NCBI RefSeq assembly: GCF_000153345.1
Contig: NZ_CH724127.1
Location: 127,280-191,279, forward strand
From: Neptuniibacter caesariensis
GTDB taxonomy: Bacteria > Pseudomonadota > Gammaproteobacteria > Pseudomonadales > Balneatricaceae
Reading direction: 5' to 3'
DNA: 64,000 bases
In this document: positions 27,345 through 37,034 of the stretch, in pieces
Numbering within the stretch: position 1 is the stretch's first letter
Layout: the number at the start of each line of letters is the position of its first letter
Translations under genes and position numbers: made by a program
The notes under the pieces: generated by a model
Told to the model about the DNA's origin: nothing
The model's input: the letters and a program-made list of their open reading frames with translations, nothing else
The model's database searches: none

Positions 27345-28174
27345 TGGCACGTGTTGCTGCGGTTCAAATGTGCTCAGGCCAAGATTTGAATGCCAACTTA
27401 GCTCAGTTGGATGGCTTGATTGAGCAGGCTGTAGCATCCAATGCTGAATTACTTCTGCTGCCCGAAAACTTTGCTTTATTGGATTCTCAGGCCTTAATCG
27501 AATTGGCTTTTGAAGAAAGCCGCTCTCCCAGTGTTTTGAACAGGCTGAAGCAGATAGCGCATGAAAAAGGGATATGGCTGATAGCTGGAAGCTTTCCCTG
27601 GTTATGTGATTCCCCTCAAAATGGCAAAACAAAAGTCTTTTCCCGTAGTCTGCTAATAGACCCCCAAGGTGAGTTGAAGGCGCATTACGACAAAGTACAC
27701 CTTTTTGATGTAGATGTTGAAGATAAGCACGCTGCTTACCGTGAATCAGATTACTTCACCCCAGGCAAAGAGTTAGTTGTTGAGCAAACTTCTGTTGGCT
27801 GTTTCGGCCTCTCTATCTGCTATGACCTGCGTTTTCCAGAGCACTATCAGAGGCTAGCGGATATGGGGGCGAATATTATGTTGGTACCTTCAGCTTTTAC
27901 CGCTGTCACAGGGAAGGCGCATTGGGAGGTTTTGCTACGTGCCAGGGCGATAGAGACCCAAAGCTACGTCATTGCGGCTAATCAGGCGGGTAAGCATACA
28001 GCTAGTAGGTCAAGCTGGGGGCACTCGATGATCGTGGATCCTTGGGGGAAAGTGCTTGCGGAATGTCATAATGACGGGCCTGGTTTGGCGGTTGCGGACA
28101 TCGATTTGCAGGAGGTTCGTAACAGGCGTAAAGCGATGCCTGTTACGTTACATCGAGCTAAAGCAGGGTTTTAG
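27344..28174 (+). CDS. Carbon-nitrogen hydrolase (Nit1-like amidase)
   Basis: This nitrilase-superfamily amidase resembles Nit1-type enzymes, which hydrolyse deaminated glutathione. The Glu-Lys-Cys triad is visible: E in LLLPENFAL, K in YDKVHLFDVDV and C in LSICYDLRFPE. The 276 residues fit the family. The ATG shares its A with the TAA stop of yhdP. At the 3' end it overlaps the convergent darP gene by four bases. In many relatives tldD follows nit; it is absent here. Confidence 0.9.
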   Translation: MARVAAVQMCSGQDLNANLAQLDGLIEQAVASNAELLLLPENFALLDSQALIELAFEESRSPSVLNRLKQIAHEKGIWLIAGSFPWLCDSPQNGKTKVFSRSLLIDPQGELKAHYDKVHLFDVDVEDKHAAYRESDYFTPGKELVVEQTSVGCFGLSICYDLRFPEHYQRLADMGANIMLVPSAFTAVTGKAHWEVLLRARAIETQSYVIAANQAGKHTASRSSWGHSMIVDPWGKVLAECHNDGPGLAVADIDLQEVRNRRKAMPVTLHRAKAGF

Positions 28175-28698
28175 ACATCGGCTACATCGCGCAGATATTT
28201 AAATAGTTTACGAGCTGATGCAGGTGGCTTCTCGAGCTTAAGTTCTTTTTGCGCATTCCTGATGAGCTGTCTCAAGTGTTGCACATCTGCAGTAGGGTTC
28301 TCGGAAACATATTCTTGTAGTGCGCTATTTCCTTCGTTTATCAAACGGTCACGCCAAAGCTCCAGCTTGTGGAAAACTTGTGTATGCGCCTGATGGCCAG
28401 CTTCAAACAGGCCGATAGCGTGTTCGATTTCATCGGCGTCTTCGGTGCGCATTATTTTGCCAATGAACTGAAGATGGCGTTTCTGTGCTCCATTTGCTTT
28501 GATGCGATGAAATTCATCGATAGCGCTGCGTAGCTTATCGCTGAGGTCAAGTTTGTTGAGTTGTTCCTGATTGAGCTTAGTAAGGCGGGCGCCAAGCTCT
28601 TGCAAAGCATGCATCTGCCGCTTTACCTCGGTCTTGCTAAGCCATTCTTCTTCACCGTCGTGGTTGGATTGCATATCAAAGTCTTCGTTATTGCTCAT
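28171..28698 (-). CDS. darP: Ribosome biogenesis factor DarP (YjgA)
   Basis: YjgA/DarP associates with late 50S ribosomal precursors. The 175 residues are charged and helical, with WLSKTEVKRQMHALQELG near the start, LRSAIDEFHRIKANGAQKRHLQ in the middle and RKLFKYLRDV at the end, all family hallmarks. The ATG at 28698 lies eight bases after the mgtE stop in the same direction, so both genes are probably one transcript. The stop overlaps the convergent nit stop by four bases. Confidence 0.92.
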   Translation of the reverse strand: MSNNEDFDMQSNHDGEEEWLSKTEVKRQMHALQELGARLTKLNQEQLNKLDLSDKLRSAIDEFHRIKANGAQKRHLQFIGKIMRTEDADEIEHAIGLFEAGHQAHTQVFHKLELWRDRLINEGNSALQEYVSENPTADVQHLRQLIRNAQKELKLEKPPASARKLFKYLRDVADV

Positions 28699-28706
28699 GG
28701 TATATC

Positions 28707-30056
28707 TCAGGCGTAAAAGATGGTGGCAAGGCCAAGAAAGGCAAAAAAGCCAACTACATCGGTAATTGTCGTTAAAAGTACACTGCCAGCTAGAGCAGGA
28801 TCTATCCCCATTGCTTTGAGGCTGATGGGGAGTAGGGTACCAGCGATGGCACCGGCTACCAGATTGATTACAATAGCCAGAGCGATAATGATGCCAATAT
28901 TGTAGTCCTGGAACCATATTGTAGCTACAACAGCGATAACTACGGCCCAGAGAATGCCGTTAAGCGCACCGACCACCATTTCTCTGTTAAGAAGCCAGCC
29001 TGCATTGGATTTCTCTACATGTCCTAAAGCTTGGCCGCGTATAACCAGAGTCAGTGTCTGAGAACCTGCTATGCCCCCCATCGAGGCAACGATAGGCATA
29101 AGTACGGCTAGTGCTACAACCTTTTCAATTGTGTCTTCAAAAAGGCCAATAACAGCAGATGCAATAAAGGCGGTTAATAAATTGATACCCAGCCATACAG
29201 CGCGCCTGCGAGTTGTTTTCATGACGGGCGCAAAGGTGTCTTCATCTTCATCAAGGCCCGCCATGCTCATTAATGAGTGATCGGCATCCTCACGGATAAC
29301 ATCAACAACATCATCGATTGTAATACGGCCTAATAGTTTTCCATCATCGTCAACCACGGGAGCAGATACAAGGTCATGCTCCTCAAAGAGGATGGCTACT
29401 TGATCGTCAGGCATACTTGCATTGATTGGATCAATATCGGTAACCATGATCTCACGAATAGTGATGGCTGGGTCAGAAACCAGTAATTTGGTTAGTGGTA
29501 GAAGCCCTATATAGGAATCCTTACGGCTGACTACGATCAGGCTGTCAGTCATTTCGGGGATTTCGTCATGTCGGCGAATGTAACGTAGGGTGGTTTCAAC
29601 GCTGATATCAGGTCGGATAGTCGTTGTATCCGTATTCATCAGGCCGCCTGCAGTATCTTCAGGATAAGAAAGTAACTGCTCAACTCTGCGGCGATTCTGC
29701 TTATCCATAATCCGCAGGGTTTCTTTCATGACGCGATTAGGCAGCTGCTGGAGCAGATCCACCATGTCATCGGAGTCGAGGGACTCGGTGAGTGCCAAAA
29801 CCTCTTCAGAATTCATGCGGCTTAAGATATCTGCCTGGATATCATCCGCTAAGTGCTGAAGCACTTCAGGTTCTAATTCTTGTGAAACCAGATTCCAGAG
29901 TATCTGCCTTTCTTTTGGCGGAGATTTCTCAATGAGGCGTGCGACCTCAGTTGGGCGAAGAGTGTGATTGAGTGTGAAACGAATCTGGCGAAACTCACCG
30001 CTATCAAGCGCTTCATTGAGTTTATCCAGTTGAGTTTTTGATTCAGTTTGCACCAT
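28707..30056 (-). CDS. mgtE: Magnesium channel/transporter MgtE
   Basis: MgtE is a Mg2+-gated magnesium channel of the inner membrane. The 449 residues have the standard order: an N-terminal helical domain (about 1-130, with SLDSDDMVDLLQQLP), two CBS domains (about 135-255, starting at YPEDTAGGLMNTD and including ITIDDVVDVIREDADHS), a connecting helix, and five membrane helices (about 285-449) containing PIVASMGGIAGSQTLTLVIRG and GIDPALAGSVLLTT. It is followed closely by darP. The gap to ptsO is only 114 bases, too short for a full M-box riboswitch, and none was seen. Confidence 0.95.
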   Translation of the reverse strand: MVQTESKTQLDKLNEALDSGEFRQIRFTLNHTLRPTEVARLIEKSPPKERQILWNLVSQELEPEVLQHLADDIQADILSRMNSEEVLALTESLDSDDMVDLLQQLPNRVMKETLRIMDKQNRRRVEQLLSYPEDTAGGLMNTDTTTIRPDISVETTLRYIRRHDEIPEMTDSLIVVSRKDSYIGLLPLTKLLVSDPAITIREIMVTDIDPINASMPDDQVAILFEEHDLVSAPVVDDDGKLLGRITIDDVVDVIREDADHSLMSMAGLDEDEDTFAPVMKTTRRRAVWLGINLLTAFIASAVIGLFEDTIEKVVALAVLMPIVASMGGIAGSQTLTLVIRGQALGHVEKSNAGWLLNREMVVGALNGILWAVVIAVVATIWFQDYNIGIIIALAIVINLVAGAIAGTLLPISLKAMGIDPALAGSVLLTTITDVVGFFAFLGLATIFYA

Positions 30057-30170
30057 TGGAAGTCGCCGCTGTAAGCACTTTTTAGCTTTAGAGATAAAGC
30101 ATAAAGATTTATCGGCGAATTATAACGGATTGTATGTGCTGCGATAACCCGATGATCGGTAATTAATTAC

Positions 30171-30440
30171 CTATTCGTCTTCGTCGAATCGGTTATTGAT
30201 CAGCGTTTCAATGGCCACTATTGCGTCTTCTTCATCTGAGCCACTGGTTTTGATCGTTAGGGTTGTTCCCTTAGCTGCAGCTAACATCATGACTGACATG
30301 ATGCTTTTACCATCAACTTCTCTGCCTTCCTTTTCAAGGATGATATCGGAAGAGAAGCGTGAAGTTACGCCTATAAGCTTTGCAGCGGCACGGGCATGCA
30401 AACCAAGTTTATTAATTATCAAAAGCTCTTTTTGCTGCAT
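30171..30440 (-). CDS. ptsO: Nitrogen-PTS phosphocarrier NPr
   Basis: NPr is the HPr-like carrier of the regulatory nitrogen phosphotransferase system; it passes phosphate to EIIA-Ntr. The 89-residue protein has the phosphorylated histidine at residue 15 in GLHARAAAK and the conserved GKSIMSVMML around the second site. It is the last gene of the rpoN cluster, five bases after rapZ, as in other gammaproteobacteria. No PtsP gene is in the window. Confidence 0.95.
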   Translation of the reverse strand: MQQKELLIINKLGLHARAAAKLIGVTSRFSSDIILEKEGREVDGKSIMSVMMLAAAKGTTLTIKTSGSDEEDAIVAIETLINNRFDEDE

Positions 30441-30445
30441 AGCTA

Positions 30446-31303
30446 TTAAGTCAGTTCTCTATGGCGGACATGAACATTATCCATAAGCTGAGAGAAATGA
30501 GAAGTCAGTTGCTCACAGATATAGACGGAGCGGTGCTGTCCTCCTGTACAACCGATACCGATGGTTATATAGCTTCGATTGTTTTTTGCGAACCGGGGTA
30601 ACCACTTTTCTAGAAATTCAGTGATTTCGCTTATCATTTCTGAAACCTCAGGTTCGTTGCCAAGAAACTCCTGGACGGGTTTCTGCTGTCCAGTATATTG
30701 CCGTAGCTCGGGAATCCAGTGCGGGTTCGGTAGTACCCTGACATCAAACACGAAATCAACATCAAGAGGAACACCATGTTTAAAGCCAAATGATTCGAAT
30801 TGAACAGAAAGAATTTGTTCTTTCCGTTTAGCGACACGTAGCTTAACAGTGTCTCTTAAGTCATAGAGAGAGAGGCGGGTCGTATCAATTCGAATATCGG
30901 CCAGGCTCGCTATTGGCTCAAGTAATTCGGCTTCCGACTGAATAGATTGCTGAAGATTCTTTGTCTCGTTAGAAAGAGGGTGTTTTCTGCGTGTAGAACT
31001 GTAGCGCTTAAGTAAGGTTGCTTCAGATGAATCCAAATAAATGACTTCATACTCAGCCCAACGCTCAGCTCGAAGTTGCTCAAGGATCTGAGGGAATTTG
31101 GACAGATTACTGAGTAAGTTACGTGCATCAATGCTGACAGCAATTTTATCGGGGTGGCTTGGTTCGCTAATCATCTGCTGAACCAAATCAGGGAGTAGTA
31201 ATGCTGGCAGGTTGTCTATGCAGTAAAAGCCAATGTCCTCTAGTGCTTGAAGTGCTGTACTTTTGCCAGAGCCCGAGCGACCGCTAATTACAACCAGTTT
31301 CAT
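30446..31303 (-). CDS. rapZ: RNase adapter protein RapZ
   Basis: RapZ is a nucleotide-binding adaptor that in E. coli targets the sRNA GlmZ to RNase E, controlling glucosamine-6-phosphate synthase. The 285 residues start with the P-loop SGRSGSGKSTAL and GFYCIDNLP; the C-terminal RNA-binding half carries GIGCTGGQHRSVYI. It lies between ptsN and ptsO in the standard rpoN cluster order. Whether the GlmZ pathway exists in this organism cannot be seen here. Confidence 0.96.
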   Translation of the reverse strand: MKLVVISGRSGSGKSTALQALEDIGFYCIDNLPALLLPDLVQQMISEPSHPDKIAVSIDARNLLSNLSKFPQILEQLRAERWAEYEVIYLDSSEATLLKRYSSTRRKHPLSNETKNLQQSIQSEAELLEPIASLADIRIDTTRLSLYDLRDTVKLRVAKRKEQILSVQFESFGFKHGVPLDVDFVFDVRVLPNPHWIPELRQYTGQQKPVQEFLGNEPEVSEMISEITEFLEKWLPRFAKNNRSYITIGIGCTGGQHRSVYICEQLTSHFSQLMDNVHVRHRELT

Positions 31304-31314
31304 TAGCTATCCCT

Positions 31315-31770
31315 CTAAGTACTTAATCGGGTTATCGCATTGAAAAGTGTATTACAGTCAGGCGCTTCCCTTAATTCGTTTCGCACTGCTTCCTGGCTAA
31401 ATAGCTCAGCGATGGATGCAAGTGTTTGGAGGTGTTCTGAGCATGCATCTTCGGGAACGACAAGGACGAAAAGCAGATCTACAGGCTGATTATCGATAGC
31501 ATCAAAATCGATAGGAGAGATCAGTTTGACTAAATAGCCCTTGGCGTCAGTGCACTCAGATAAGCGGCAATGTGGAACTGCTACACCACCACCTATCCCG
31601 GTGCTGCCAAGTTTTTCTCGGCCATGGAGACCATTGAAAAGGCAAGAGGCATCCAAATCAGGGTTCTGTTCAGAAATAATTTCTGAAACCTTTTCTAGAA
31701 TACGTTTTTTACTGCTGCCCTCAATACCACATAGCGTGGTAGAGGGCGTTAAGAGTTCGTGAACCAACAT
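31315..31770 (-). CDS. ptsN: Nitrogen-PTS EIIA protein PtsN
   Basis: EIIA-Ntr accepts phosphate from NPr and regulates potassium transport and nitrogen/carbon responses by protein contact. The 151-residue protein has the active histidine at about residue 67 in GGGVAVPHCRLSE. Length and the ending region (RNELREAPDC) fit the family. It sits between hpf and rapZ with short gaps of 11-20 bases. Confidence 0.95.
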   Translation of the reverse strand: MLVHELLTPSTTLCGIEGSSKKRILEKVSEIISEQNPDLDASCLFNGLHGREKLGSTGIGGGVAVPHCRLSECTDAKGYLVKLISPIDFDAIDNQPVDLLFVLVVPEDACSEHLQTLASIAELFSQEAVRNELREAPDCNTLFNAITRLST

Positions 31771-31790
31771 AGTGGGCAGAAACTTTAGAC

Positions 31791-32081
31791 CTATTTGTGA
31801 TTTTTCATTTTTTCTTTGTGCTTAATCACCTGACGATCCAATTTGTCAGTTAAACCATCAATGGCTGCGTACATATCTTCGTGCTCATGTGTGGCAAAAA
31901 TTTGAGCACCCGAAACATGCATTTCTGCTTCGGCTTTCTGGCGTTGTTTTTCTACGCTTAGAGTAACCTGAACGTTTGTAATATTGTCAAAATGACGTTC
32001 GATTTTCTGCATCTTTTCAAGAACATAGTTCTGCATTGAATCCGTCAGATCTACATGGTGTCCAGTGATATTAATCTGCAT
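31791..32081 (-). CDS. hpf: Ribosome hibernation promoting factor, short form
   Basis: HPF binds idle ribosomes and helps form inactive 100S dimers in stationary phase. The 96-residue protein is the short gammaproteobacterial form, starting INITGHHVDLTDSMQNYV and continuing with KMQKIERHFD and HEDMYAAIDGLTDKLDRQ, all family features. It lies between rpoN and ptsN in the usual order. A GGAGATACC site precedes the ATG. Confidence 0.95.
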   Translation of the reverse strand: MQINITGHHVDLTDSMQNYVLEKMQKIERHFDNITNVQVTLSVEKQRQKAEAEMHVSGAQIFATHEHEDMYAAIDGLTDKLDRQVIKHKEKMKNHK

Positions 32082-32145
32082 AGGTATCTCCTACTCTACT
32101 TGCGATTGGCAATGACAAGGCCAAGGCCATTTTATTATCGGTATA

Positions 32146-33645
32146 TTAAACCAGACGCTTTCGTTCATTAGAAGGCGGTATTCCCATTGCCTCTCTATAT
32201 TTTGCAATTGTCCGTCTGGCAACTTTAAAACCTTGTTCATCGAGAAATTGAGCGATTTTATTATCGCTCAAAGGTTTAGCTGTGTTTTCAGCGGCAACCA
32301 TCTTTTTGATTAATGCTCGGATTGCAGTTGAAGACGCTGCGCCTCCCGTTGCTGTACTAACGTGACTTGAGAAGAAGTATTTAAGTTCAAAAATACCTCG
32401 GGGAGTATGCATGAATTTTTGGGTTGTAACTCGAGAAATGGTTGATTCATGCATATCTACAGCTTCGGCAATATCATGCAAAACCATTGGTTTCATTCCT
32501 TCTTCGCCGTGATCCAAAAAGCCCGCTTGGCGTTTTACAATCTCGTTGGAAACTTTTAGCAACGTTTCATTTCGGCTCTGCAGGCTTTTGATAAACCAGC
32601 GAGCTTCTTGAAGGTGGTTTTTCAAATAGGTGTTATCTGAACTGTTATCTGCACGTTTAACTAAACCTGCATAGCCTGAATTGATGCGTAGTTTAGGTGC
32701 AACTTCAGGATTTAGGTTTACGGTCCATTCACCTCGTTGTTTCGTAACGATGACATCCGGAATAACATATTCAGCCGCTGTGCTACTAATGGCTGCACCG
32801 GGTCTTGGGTTGAGGCTCTGGATCAGTTGAATGACCTGTTGCAACTCAGCTTCTTTTAGGCGAGTTTTTCTCATTAACTGGCGATAGTCATGGGTGCCAA
32901 GTAATTTTATGTACTGCTCAGAGATCTTGATCGCTTCTTTTACCCAAGACGTATCAGCCGGCTGTTGTTTTAACTGAATAATCAGGCATTCACTTAGATC
33001 TCTACATGCGACGCCAGGAGGATCAAATTGCTGTATACGATGTAAGACCGCTTCAATCTCATCAAGTTCGACTTCTTCTTGTTCTGATGGTTTTGTTTGG
33101 AATTGCTCATGTAGCTCTTCCATGGTCACTGTCAGGTAGCCATCCGGATTGATGCCATCGATTATGTTTGTCGCAATCAGGCGATCAAGGTCGCTCATCG
33201 GAGTGAGATTGAGCTGCCAATGCAGGTGATCTTGTAGTGTCTCTTCTGCAGTATCATTTGATTCAAATGAATCGAAATCTTCTTTACTGGCCGCTGGCGT
33301 GGAAGATTGGAAGGTGTCCTCCCAATTACTATCGGTTGATAGCTCTTCTGGAATGCTCTCGTTCCAGTTGTCTTCTACCGCCGGAGTATCTTCGAATTCA
33401 GGTTCTGAAGCCGTCTGGGCGGTTTCCGGTTCAAGGGTTTCTTTGGCTTCGATTGAATTATCTGTATCACTATTGTCGGGAGTAACTTCATCCTCATTTA
33501 CATCAAGCATTGGATTGCTTTCAAGTGCTTCTTGGATTTCTTGCTGGAGATCAAGCGTTGACAATTGCAGTAGGCGAATGGCCTGCTGCAATTGCGGGGT
33601 CATGGTGAGCTGTTGCCCAATTTTAAGATGAAGCGCTTGTTTCAT
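32146..33645 (-). CDS. rpoN: RNA polymerase sigma-54 factor
   Basis: RpoN directs RNA polymerase to -24/-12 promoters for nitrogen, motility and other regulons. The 499 residues have the glutamine/leucine-rich region I (SLQMTPQLQQ-like, here [16 protein letters not shown]), an acidic region II (about 50-130), a core-binding region, and the helix-turn-helix plus RpoN box [17 protein letters not shown] at the very end. It follows lptB and precedes hpf, the classical arrangement. Confidence 0.97.
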   Translation of the reverse strand: MKQALHLKIGQQLTMTPQLQQAIRLLQLSTLDLQQEIQEALESNPMLDVNEDEVTPDNSDTDNSIEAKETLEPETAQTASEPEFEDTPAVEDNWNESIPEELSTDSNWEDTFQSSTPAASKEDFDSFESNDTAEETLQDHLHWQLNLTPMSDLDRLIATNIIDGINPDGYLTVTMEELHEQFQTKPSEQEEVELDEIEAVLHRIQQFDPPGVACRDLSECLIIQLKQQPADTSWVKEAIKISEQYIKLLGTHDYRQLMRKTRLKEAELQQVIQLIQSLNPRPGAAISSTAAEYVIPDVIVTKQRGEWTVNLNPEVAPKLRINSGYAGLVKRADNSSDNTYLKNHLQEARWFIKSLQSRNETLLKVSNEIVKRQAGFLDHGEEGMKPMVLHDIAEAVDMHESTISRVTTQKFMHTPRGIFELKYFFSSHVSTATGGAASSTAIRALIKKMVAAENTAKPLSDNKIAQFLDEQGFKVARRTIAKYREAMGIPPSNERKRLV

Positions 33646-33696
33646 AATATGAGAGGAATGCTCCGGTCTATGCCTTATTCTGTGCTTAGTATATGC

Positions 33697-34422
33697 CTAA
33701 AGTGAAAATTGATCGCCAAGATAGGCGTTTTTCACTGCGTCATTGGCTAAAATTTCCTCGGGACTGCCTGTCGCGAGAATGGTTCCTTCACTAACAATAT
33801 AAGCTCGTTCACAAATATCCAGAGTCTCACGAACATTGTGGTCGGTTATTAGGATGCCTATCCCTCTGGACTGAAGATGACGGACCGTCTGTTTTATGTC
33901 ATTGACCGAGATAGGATCAACGCCGGCAAAGGGTTCGTCGAGAAGTACAAAGTCAGGTTCAGTAGCGAGAGCTCTGGCAATCTCTACGCGTCTCCTTTCA
34001 CCACCTGAAAGGCTCATCCCGAGGCTGTCCCGGATATGAGTGATATGGAACTCTTCTAATAGTTCCTGCATTTTTTTGTTGGCTGTTGCTTTATCAAGGT
34101 CCTTCCGGTTTTCAAGAATGGCCAGTAAATTGTCTTTTACTGACATTTTTCTGAAGATGGAGGCTTCTTGGGGCAGATAGCCAATGCCTTTTCGGGCTCG
34201 GCCGTGCATAGGCAGCGCTGTGATATCGCAATCGGCGATGCTGACCTTACCTCTGTCTGCCTGAACCAAGCCAACAATCATATAAAAGCATGTTGTTTTG
34301 CCAGCTCCGTTGGGGCCTAACAATCCAACTATCTCGCCACGGTCAATAGAGAGTGATACATCTTTAACAACTTCACGGCCTTTGTAGCGCTTGGCCAGGT
34401 TCAGAGCTTCTAATTGGCTCAT
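33697..34422 (-). CDS. lptB: LPS export ABC ATPase LptB
   Basis: LptB powers extraction of lipopolysaccharide from the inner membrane with LptFG. The 241 residues show Walker [15 protein letters not shown], the Q-loop [10 protein letters not shown] typical of LptB, signature [15 protein letters not shown], Walker [14 protein letters not shown] and the switch histidine in [11 protein letters not shown]. Its ATG overlaps the lptA stop by four bases, so expression is coupled with lptA. Confidence 0.97.
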   Translation of the reverse strand: MSQLEALNLAKRYKGREVVKDVSLSIDRGEIVGLLGPNGAGKTTCFYMIVGLVQADRGKVSIADCDITALPMHGRARKGIGYLPQEASIFRKMSVKDNLLAILENRKDLDKATANKKMQELLEEFHITHIRDSLGMSLSGGERRRVEIARALATEPDFVLLDEPFAGVDPISVNDIKQTVRHLQSRGIGILITDHNVRETLDICERAYIVSEGTILATGSPEEILANDAVKNAYLGDQFSL

Positions 34423-34946
34423 TGACTCGTATTGCCCTTTTTCTTGGGTTGTATAACCATGTTTACGCGGCCCTTAGATTCCCCAGGATCGCCTTTGTTT
34501 GTGCCAAAAGCATCGACAATAGAACGGTCAAGATCGTAAATGATCTTCTCGCCCGTAAAGGTATCTTTGGCTTGCACGACTTTGGCTTGCTTAGTGATTG
34601 TCAGCTTTTGGTCATTAACCATGTAGACCATATGCAATCCCCAGGCATCAGAAAAAGCACCATTAATTTCTGGTTGTTGGCGGAAATGAGCGGGTGCGCC
34701 TTTGGCAATGAGTTTGTCGACGCCTTCATCTCCACGATACATATCAACATAATCTGCTTCGATTAATAGAGAGCCTTGGGTAATAACAACCTTGCCTTTG
34801 TAGGTGGTAATGCCCGTTTTGTCGTTGATGCTCGCAGTATCGGCAGTGATATGGATTGGTTTTTCCTGATCGTCGGGAAGCGCATGTAGTATCGGGCTTG
34901 TTAAAGTAAGTAGCAGAGCAAGCCCTTTCAAAATCTTATTTCGCAT
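34419..34946 (-). CDS. lptA: LPS transport periplasmic protein LptA
   Basis: LptA forms the periplasmic bridge for lipopolysaccharide. The 175-residue protein has a signal peptide (about 1-22, hydrophobic [15 protein letters not shown]) and the OstA-like beta-jellyroll: [30 protein letters not shown] and the later KITYDL-like [11 protein letters not shown]. It overlaps lptC by 11 bases upstream and lptB by four bases downstream. Confidence 0.95.
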   Translation of the reverse strand: MRNKILKGLALLLTLTSPILHALPDDQEKPIHITADTASINDKTGITTYKGKVVITQGSLLIEADYVDMYRGDEGVDKLIAKGAPAHFRQQPEINGAFSDAWGLHMVYMVNDQKLTITKQAKVVQAKDTFTGEKIIYDLDRSIVDAFGTNKGDPGESKGRVNMVIQPKKKGNTSQ

Positions 34947-35511
34947 TGTTATGGGTCCCTTTTACCCGGGAATGCAAGTTGAGAATCTGGTCATTAAAAT
35001 TGATATCCATACCAGTACCTTGCATCAGACTATTGGTAGATTCAATAGTAACGGGTTGGTCTGTTTCCGCAATGCTTTGCTTGTGAAATACCGAGAGCTT
35101 TTCCGTACGCATGATTGTCTCGTTGGGTTGGCCTTTGTTGCTGTAAATTTCAATATCGCCAACGAAGTCGGTTTTGCTGTTGTCGTCCAGAACTACGCCT
35201 TTAGCTGCAGTGAGCAAGGATATGTTGCCGTTTTTTTGAAACTGAGTGCTTATTGGAGCGTCAAGGAAGTTTGCTTCCTTGTGAGGCTTGTGTTCAAGTT
35301 TTTTTGTTTCTACCTTGCGGATTAGCTGACCATCAGTGTCCCATTCCTGGATTTTTGCATTATCGATAAAATAATCGACCTGATCAGGTAGGTTGCTACG
35401 GCTAGGTGCTTGTTCAACCGGAGAGGTTCCAAATCCCCAGTAAAGTAATACAGGTATTAAAATAAATGCCGCAAGAATGATTCTTGCTTTACTACTAAGT
35501 TCGGGCATCAC
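34936..35511 (-). CDS. lptC: LPS export protein LptC
   Basis: LptC is the bitopic inner-membrane protein that hands lipopolysaccharide from LptBFG to LptA. After one N-terminal membrane helix (about residues 8-26, ILAAFILIPVLLYWGF) comes a periplasmic LptC/YrbK jellyroll with DYFIDNAKIQEWDTDG and DFVGDIEIYSNKG. The 191 residues match the family. The ATG overlaps the kdsC stop by four bases and its 3' end overlaps lptA by 11. Confidence 0.92.
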   Translation of the reverse strand: MMPELSSKARIILAAFILIPVLLYWGFGTSPVEQAPSRSNLPDQVDYFIDNAKIQEWDTDGQLIRKVETKKLEHKPHKEANFLDAPISTQFQKNGNISLLTAAKGVVLDDNSKTDFVGDIEIYSNKGQPNETIMRTEKLSVFHKQSIAETDQPVTIESTNSLMQGTGMDINFNDQILNLHSRVKGTHNNAK

Positions 35512-36041
35512 ATAAACTGCCGATGAAGCTCTTCAAGCTTGTTTTGGCCATTAAGTATATACTCGCAAAACTCCCTGGCTGCCCCTTCACCTCCTTTGCG
35601 TTCGCTACACCAGTCTGCGTGTGTTTTAACCAGACTGTGGGCATTTGGAACGGTCGCGCCAAATGCGCAATGGCGTATTGCAGATAAGTCGGGAAGGTCG
35701 TCACCGATATAGGCGGTGCTTTCGGCGTTGTGATTGCTGTTGCTCCATAATTCTTGGAGAGCCACCAGTTTGTCTTCACGGCCTTGGTAAAGGTAATTAA
35801 TACCCAGCGATTTGCTTCGCAAGCTGACCTGGTTAGAGCTGCGCCCAGTGATAATTGCGGTTTCGATACCTGCCTGCATGAGTAGCTTAATGCCCAGTCC
35901 ATCTAGTGTATTGAACTGTTTTACTTCCTGCCCGTTGGGTAGGAAAAGTAATTGGCCGTTCGACAGAATGCCATCTACATCAAATACGGCAAGAGTAATA
36001 TTTTTCAGCCGTGCTTCTAAATTATCCGCAACTTTATTCAT
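35508..36041 (-). CDS. kdsC: 3-deoxy-D-manno-octulosonate-8-phosphate phosphatase KdsC
   Basis: KdsC removes phosphate from Kdo-8-phosphate in the synthesis of the LPS core sugar Kdo. It is a tetrameric C0-type HAD phosphatase; the 177 residues show the nucleophile motif VFDVDGILSNG, GLGIKLLMQAGIETAIITGRSS (motif 2) and AYIGDDLPDL (motif 4). It starts two bases after kdsD and overlaps lptC. Confidence 0.96.
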   Translation of the reverse strand: MNKVADNLEARLKNITLAVFDVDGILSNGQLLFLPNGQEVKQFNTLDGLGIKLLMQAGIETAIITGRSSNQVSLRSKSLGINYLYQGREDKLVALQELWSNSNHNAESTAYIGDDLPDLSAIRHCAFGATVPNAHSLVKTHADWCSERKGGEGAAREFCEYILNGQNKLEELHRQFM

Positions 36042-36043
36042 TG

Positions 36044-37015
36044 TCAGATCACTCCGGCTTTCAAAAGGTCATGCATATTTAGAGCGCCAACAGGGTGGTT
36101 GTCCTGGTCAGTGACTATTAATGCGTTGATTTTGCGTTGCTCCATGATTTGCAGGCACTCAGCTGCAAGCATTTCTGCTGTGACTGTAGTTCCATCAGGA
36201 GTCATAACGGCATCAATTGATGTGGTTTGTAGATCAACGTTCTGATCCAGCGCACGGCGGAGGTCGCCATCCGTGAAAATTCCCTGAAGAACATTGTTTT
36301 GATCAACAATAGTTGTCATTCCGAGTCGTTTGCGCGTGACTTCAATGAGTGCATCTTTCAGTGGAGTTCCGCTAAGTACTTTAGGAATGTCCTGATCGGC
36401 ATGCATGATGTCACTGACTTTCAACAGCAGGCGGCGACCTAAACTACCACCTGGGTGTGAGAAAGCAAAATCTTCAGCGCTAAAACCTTTAGCTTCAAGT
36501 AGGGCGATTGCCAACGCATCGCCTAGCACCAACTGTGCGGTTGTGCTGGATGTTGGGGCTAAGTCCAGAGGGCAGGCTTCCTTCTCCACACCTATGTGAA
36601 GATTAGCATCTCCAGCCGAAGATAATGTTGAAGCAGGGTTCGCAGTTATGCTGATAAGAGGGGTATTCATCCGTTTAAGCAAAGGGATGATGGTAACAAC
36701 TTCAGCGGTTTCACCTGAGTTTGAAAGGGCGATTACCACATCATTGGGAGTTATCATGCCTAAATCACCGTGGCTTGCTTCACCCGGGTGAACAAAAAAC
36801 GCGGGTGTCCCTGTGCTGGCTAATGTAGCGGCAATTTTTTTGCCGATATGCCCTGATTTACCCATTCCGGTAACAATTACGCGGCCCGAGCAGTTAAGCA
36901 TGATTTTACAGGCCTGGTTGAACGAATCATCCAGGAAGTCTAGTAAATCGGATACTGCCTCAGCTTCTAGCTTGATCGTACGTCTAGCGGAGCCAAGAAA
37001 GTCAGGGTTTGTCAT
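36044..37015 (-). CDS. kdsD: Arabinose-5-phosphate isomerase KdsD
   Basis: KdsD makes arabinose-5-phosphate from ribulose-5-phosphate, the first step towards Kdo. It has an N-terminal SIS domain (VIVTGMGKSGHIGKKIAATLAS, FFVHPGEASHGDLGM, ALSNSGETAEV, APTSSTTAQLVLGDALA) and two C-terminal CBS domains, ending HMHDLLKAGVI. The start is uncertain: I use the ATG at 37015 (323 residues, the usual length); a TTG at 37042 would add nine residues and overlap yrbG. Neither has a good ribosome site, so translation may depend on coupling with yrbG. Confidence 0.94.
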   Translation of the reverse strand: MTNPDFLGSARRTIKLEAEAVSDLLDFLDDSFNQACKIMLNCSGRVIVTGMGKSGHIGKKIAATLASTGTPAFFVHPGEASHGDLGMITPNDVVIALSNSGETAEVVTIIPLLKRMNTPLISITANPASTLSSAGDANLHIGVEKEACPLDLAPTSSTTAQLVLGDALAIALLEAKGFSAEDFAFSHPGGSLGRRLLLKVSDIMHADQDIPKVLSGTPLKDALIEVTRKRLGMTTIVDQNNVLQGIFTDGDLRRALDQNVDLQTTSIDAVMTPDGTTVTAEMLAAECLQIMEQRKINALIVTDQDNHPVGALNMHDLLKAGVI

Positions 37016-37034
37016 ATCTATATTCAACTTATTG

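Noticed and set aside
30057..30170. An M-box magnesium riboswitch before mgtE
   Set aside because: Only 114 bases separate mgtE from ptsO and I could not find the M-box folding pattern; a palindrome GGTAATTAATTACC at 30158-30171 overlaps the ptsO stop and seems to be coincidental.
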